Source of the DNA: Pseudoalteromonas luteoviolacea B = ATCC 29581
GTDB lineage: Bacteria; Pseudomonadota; Gammaproteobacteria; Enterobacterales; Alteromonadaceae
Direction: 5' to 3'
NCBI GenBank assembly: GCA_000333235.1
Contig: CAPN01000051.1
Location: forward strand, 434,001-498,000
Length of the DNA stretch: 64,000 nucleotides
Position numbers and translations under genes: made by a program. Shown in pieces: positions 60,534 to 64,000 of the stretch. Within the stretch, counting starts at the first letter, position 1, and the number at the start of each line of letters is the position of its first letter. The notes below the pieces were generated by a model. It was given only the letters and a program-made list of their open reading frames with translations, did not search any database and was not told the origin of the DNA.

Positions 60534-63500
60534 ATGAAACACAACGCACGCTTTGGTCGAAATCAACGAAGGCTTCCAGCTCGTTCAATGACCTCACTTG
60601 CTATTGCAGCTACCTTAACTGGCTCTTTATTTTTACACAGCCCAACGTATGCGGTTGATGGCAATTCGACGATTAAAGGTCACGTAGAGTCTAGTCTTGG
60701 CGCTGATTTAATTGGTGCGACACTCACTTTTACGCATACTACAAAAGGCTTGAAATACACCGTAGTTTCAAATGGTGAAGGCGATTACATACTTAGAAAT
60801 TTGCCTGTTGGTGATTATACCGTACGTGTAGTAAAAGGTGGTTTTGAACAAGTAATCCAAGACAATTTAAATGTAACGCTTGGTCAGGCAGTCATTCTTG
60901 ATGTTGCAATGCAAAAAGCAGGCAGTATGGAGCGAATTGCGGTAACAGGTGCAGCTATCCGCCGCGTTGATATGGCGGATTCAACAGCAGGCTTAACGAT
61001 CACCGATGATGATTTACGGCTAATGCCGGTGAGCACCGGTTTTGAAAATATGGCGTTAATGGTACCTGGAACGGTACAACCCGGAGGCGCTAGCTTTAAT
61101 GGGGCATCGAGTTTTGGAGGCTCATCTTCTGCGGAAAATGGATACTATTTCAATGGATTAAACGTCACGAGTATTCGTACAGGACTAGGCGCAATTCGAC
61201 TTCCGTGGGAAGCGGTTTCTCAGACTCAAATTAAGACAGGTGGCGTAAGCCCTGAATTTGGTGGCGCCTTGGGTGGCATCGTCAACGCGGTTTCAAAGTC
61301 TGGTGAAAATGAATTTGACGTTGGTTTAGAGGCACGTTGGGACCCAAAATCTATGCGCTCACCTCATGAGTCGATTTATCAAGCAAATGGTGACATCGCA
61401 ACCAATACACAACAAGATGCTTACGATTTTAAAGAGTTTCAAGTATGGGCAAGTGGTGCACTCGTAGAAGATAAAGTATTTGCTTATGCGCTCTTTGCGC
61501 CAAGACGTGAATCGAGTGATTGGGCAGGGCATACCACAATGTCGGGCCTTGAACGTGACGAAGATCGGTGGTTCACTAAACTTGATTGGTTCATTAATGA
61601 AGAGCATGCGGTTGGGTTTTCTGCGATGAACAACAAACGTACATGGACAAGCCAAACGTTTAAATATAATTGGGAAAGCAACCTAATTGGTGAGCAACAA
61701 GGGGTTGATGCGCCAGGTGAAGATGGTGGAAACGTATTTAGCCTTAATTACAATGGCTACTGGACAGATGCACTTTCTGTTTCTGCCGTGGTTGGTCGAG
61801 TCACAGAAACCGTAGAGAATGTCGTGGCGTCAACCGTTCCTGGTGTTTGGGACTACCGAGATGGATTTAGTACGCTTAGTCAACACACCGCATCAGGGGT
61901 GTCGGAGCAAGAGTTCACACGTGATCAAGCTCGTATCGATTTTTCATTAGATTTAAACGAACACGCACTACAATTTGGTGTTGATTACACCAAAGTTGAC
62001 GTGATGTATCACTCGGGACAAAACGGACTCGGTGACGCAGAAGGTTGGTGGTCTATCAAAAATGCAGGTACCAATGACATTTCTGGCGCGAAGCAAGGTC
62101 AGTCGTTTATTGAACGTCGTGTTAGAACTCGTGATGTTGAATCTGATGTAACGTCTCTTGCTTTTTACCTGAACGACAGTTGGCAAGTTACGGAACAGTT
62201 AGTAATGAACCTTGGCGTTCGCTACAGCCAATTTTCAAACACTGTAAGTGATGGTCGAAAATTTGCTGATTTAGACAATCAAATAGCGCCTCGTTTGCAA
62301 GCAATCTATGACATTCATGGCGATGGCAGTGCAAAAGTATTTGCCACTTACGGACGTTATTTCCAACCAATCTCTGCCAATATGAACATTACTCAGGGCA
62401 GTGCTTCCGTTGAATGGTTTGAGTATTTTGCACTGGATGAGCTCGATGGCAATGGCAATCCTGTTTTGTTAGGAGATGGCTCTCCTAGTCGAGGCAACAT
62501 GCTTCGTGACCGACGTTGGAGGCAACGTGGTATTACAGAACCAGGCTTAATTGCGTCGAGTGAATTAAAGCCAATGTATTCAGATGAAATTACGATTGGG
62601 TATGAACAAGAACTCGGTTCTGATATGAAAGCTGGCGTTCGAGCAATCTATCGCGACCTGGGACGCAGCCTAGAAGATACTGATGTAGGGCCTGTTCTTG
62701 CGAAAAAACTTGCTGCCTTGGGGATCGAGGATAATGTTGGTCAAGGGTCCTATTACGTGTTGAATAACCCAGGTGAAGACATCGTTATGTCGTATGATTT
62801 TGACGGAGATGGTCAGATTGACGATGTGACGCTTACTGCAGCAGAGCTTGCATTGCCTACGCCTAAACGACGTTATTTAGCACTGGAGTTTTCTTTAGAA
62901 GGTGCGATCACGGATGACATAAACATCAACACATCATACACATGGTCGAAAAACTATGGTAACACCGAAGGCTTAGTAAAAACTGATAATGATCAAGCCG
63001 ATCCGGGTTGGACAACTTCCTATGACTACGCCGATTTGATGGATCATGGATATGGTAATTTACCGAATGATCATCGTCATGCATTAAAAGTAGCAGGCAC
63101 GTATCAGTTAACCGAAGATTTTACTTTAGGCCTTGTCGCACGCACCACATCGGGTCGTCCGCAAAGCTATTTTTCAGTACACCCAGAAGGAGTGGATAGT
63201 TGTGCAGCAGGTTCACCATGGGAAGATTGTATTAGTGTCTATTATGGTCACGCTTCGCACTATGACGAAAATGGTAACCCGGCACCTCGAGGCAGCGCAG
63301 GCAGTTTACCTTGGGTAACAAACATAGATATGTCTTTGGCATATCAAACGAAGTTGTACGGCAATGATTTAACCTTAAAAGGCACAATCTACAATCTCTT
63401 AGATGCAGATTTTGCTACGAGTGTTAATGAAGAGCGTACTTACTATGGCGATGAAGGCCTGACACTTAACCCGAACTATGGCTTAGTCACAGGTCGTCAA

Positions 63501-63542
63501 GAAGAGCGTTATGTGTCGTTCGTCGCACGATTGACATTCTAA
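60534..63542 (+). CDS. Oar-like TonB-dependent receptor with carboxypeptidase-regulatory domain
   Basis: 1002 residues. After a signal peptide (cleavage near TYA-VDG) comes a CarboxypepD_reg-like domain (about 40-125: GADLIGATLTFTHT, GDYILRNLPVGDYTVRVV). Then a plug domain (GLTITDDDLRLMPVSTGFEN onward) and a barrel ending in Phe (FVARLTF). This architecture is typical of OmpA-related/Oar receptors for peptides and proteins. The upstream operator and following proline-racemase-family gene indicate uptake of Hyp-containing peptides. Confidence 0.92.
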   Translation: MKHNARFGRNQRRLPARSMTSLAIAATLTGSLFLHSPTYAVDGNSTIKGHVESSLGADLIGATLTFTHTTKGLKYTVVSNGEGDYILRNLPVGDYTVRVVKGGFEQVIQDNLNVTLGQAVILDVAMQKAGSMERIAVTGAAIRRVDMADSTAGLTITDDDLRLMPVSTGFENMALMVPGTVQPGGASFNGASSFGGSSSAENGYYFNGLNVTSIRTGLGAIRLPWEAVSQTQIKTGGVSPEFGGALGGIVNAVSKSGENEFDVGLEARWDPKSMRSPHESIYQANGDIATNTQQDAYDFKEFQVWASGALVEDKVFAYALFAPRRESSDWAGHTTMSGLERDEDRWFTKLDWFINEEHAVGFSAMNNKRTWTSQTFKYNWESNLIGEQQGVDAPGEDGGNVFSLNYNGYWTDALSVSAVVGRVTETVENVVASTVPGVWDYRDGFSTLSQHTASGVSEQEFTRDQARIDFSLDLNEHALQFGVDYTKVDVMYHSGQNGLGDAEGWWSIKNAGTNDISGAKQGQSFIERRVRTRDVESDVTSLAFYLNDSWQVTEQLVMNLGVRYSQFSNTVSDGRKFADLDNQIAPRLQAIYDIHGDGSAKVFATYGRYFQPISANMNITQGSASVEWFEYFALDELDGNGNPVLLGDGSPSRGNMLRDRRWRQRGITEPGLIASSELKPMYSDEITIGYEQELGSDMKAGVRAIYRDLGRSLEDTDVGPVLAKKLAALGIEDNVGQGSYYVLNNPGEDIVMSYDFDGDGQIDDVTLTAAELALPTPKRRYLALEFSLEGAITDDININTSYTWSKNYGNTEGLVKTDNDQADPGWTTSYDYADLMDHGYGNLPNDHRHALKVAGTYQLTEDFTLGLVARTTSGRPQSYFSVHPEGVDSCAAGSPWEDCISVYYGHASHYDENGNPAPRGSAGSLPWVTNIDMSLAYQTKLYGNDLTLKGTIYNLLDADFATSVNEERTYYGDEGLTLNPNYGLVTGRQEERYVSFVARLTF

Positions 63543-63588
63543 TTTCCCTGTTAGATGTGTACATGGATGTACTGGTTGTTTTTAGTTC

Positions 63589-63620
63589 AATGTCGGGTCA
63601 CATAGTGACTCGGCATTTTT
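63589..63620 (+). terminator. Terminator-like hairpin after the Oar-like receptor
   Basis: AATGTCGGGTCA (63589-63600) pairs with TGACTCGGCATT (63606-63617) including two G-T pairs, followed by T. Only 15 bp before the next start codon, so it may reduce read-through rather than end transcription. Confidence 0.6.
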
Positions 63621-63635
63621 AAGAAGGTGTAAGCG

Positions 63636-64000
63636 ATGAGCTTTACGTCACAATTAATTAAAAGCAGATTTGATCAAGCAAGTTACACTCTTAAATCCAT
63701 TGACATGCATACGGCAGGTGAGCCGTTGCGCGTAATTTATGATGGTTTTCCGACACTTAACGGTAAAACGATTCTGGCAAAACGGCAAGATTGTCTTGAA
63801 AATCATGATCAATTGCGAAAATTACTCATGCTCGAACCTCGTGGACACGCGGATATGTATGGAGCTTTGCTTGTTGAGCCTACGAATGAAGGCAGTGACT
63901 TTGGCGTGCTTTTTATCCATAACGAAGGCTATAGCACAATGTGTGGCCACGCTATTCTTGCACTCGCTAAATTAGCGGTAGCCAGTCGTTATAAAGCGCC
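63636..64000 (+). CDS. Second proline-racemase-family enzyme, likely trans-3-hydroxy-L-proline dehydratase (cut by window edge)
   Basis: 121 codons visible from ATG 63636 (MSFTSQLIKSRFDQ), with AAGAAGG upstream. HTAGEPLRVI (about 25-34) and MCGHAILAL (first catalytic cysteine, about 108) are proline racemase-family motifs. Unlike the epimerase at 56652, it has HTAGEP. That feature and the longer N-terminus resemble trans-3-hydroxyproline dehydratase. The second active-site residue (Cys for epimerase or Thr for dehydratase) lies outside the window, so the choice is open. Same strand and locus as the Oar-like receptor. Confidence 0.8.
   Translation, partial: MSFTSQLIKSRFDQASYTLKSIDMHTAGEPLRVIYDGFPTLNGKTILAKRQDCLENHDQLRKLLMLEPRGHADMYGALLVEPTNEGSDFGVLFIHNEGYSTMCGHAILALAKLAVASRYKA

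Overview
The window looks like chromosome from a violacein-producing marine gammaproteobacterium, most likely Pseudoalteromonas. This rests on a complete vioABCDE operon, TonB-dependent receptor loci, Alteromonadales-type small families (DUF3718, DUF3080, DUF2960, GlyGly-CTERM tail), moderate-to-low GC, and a MITE-like intergenic repeat of a kind I associate with that genus. No replication origin, rRNA, IS element, prophage or CRISPR array was seen.

Layout. (1) 1-3.4 kb: electron-transfer flavoprotein module, ETF-QO (cut by the window edge) divergent from etfBA, with two tandem LiuR-like palindromes between them. (2) 3.4-19.6 kb: a beta-glucoside/beta-glucan utilisation locus. It holds a minus-strand operon GH1 - GPH transporter - LacI regulator, a divergent GluP-type MFS transporter - GH3 lipoprotein pair, and a minus-strand operon TonB receptor - tryptophan-halogenase-like - SapC - JmjC/cupin - tryptophan-halogenase-like. 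The same 14-bp LacI-type operator (TGTAAGCGCTTACA) lies in front of both the glucosidase genes and the TonB/halogenase operon, so the two parts are probably one regulon. (3) 19.9-30.4 kb: alsT symporter, a periplasmic binding-protein-like gene, an AT-rich insert (methyltransferase + HNH nuclease behind an attenuator-like leader, then a frameshifted peptidase gene), S9 peptidase, DUF2960, BLUF photoreceptor, rhombosortase-type cyclophilin, threonine aldolase, small lipoprotein. (4) 30.4-41.8 kb: MITE-like repeat, duplicated tRNA-Val(GAC) unit carrying extra tRNA 5' fragments, DUF3080 lipoprotein, NorM-type MATE, riboflavin synthase, CPXCG protein, fructosamine kinase, DUF445, DUF3718, two amidohydrolase-family genes, a heptanucleotide tandem repeat and a second MATE exporter. 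(5) 42.2-49.6 kb: vioABCDE. (6) 49.8-64 kb: a hydroxyproline/Hyp-peptide catabolic locus. It includes a lipoprotein gluzincin, RidA with an apparent AUU start, M24 X-Pro peptidase, D-hydroxyproline dehydrogenase, pyrroline-hydroxycarboxylate deaminase, 4-hydroxyproline epimerase, ketoglutarate-semialdehyde dehydrogenase, GntR regulator, Oar-like TonB receptor and the start of a second proline-racemase-family enzyme. A near-identical palindrome (ATATTGTATACAATAT) precedes three of its transcription units, including the otherwise unassigned lipoprotein peptidase.

The most interesting points are: the shared LacI operator tying a halogenase/SapC/JmjC operon of unknown function to glucan use; the Hyp regulon extending to a large surface metallopeptidase; the A7 frameshift; the AUU start of ridA; the duplicated tRNA unit with tRNA fragments; and the attenuator-like leader before the methyltransferase/HNH pair. 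All calls are from reading sequence and translations; no database searches were run.
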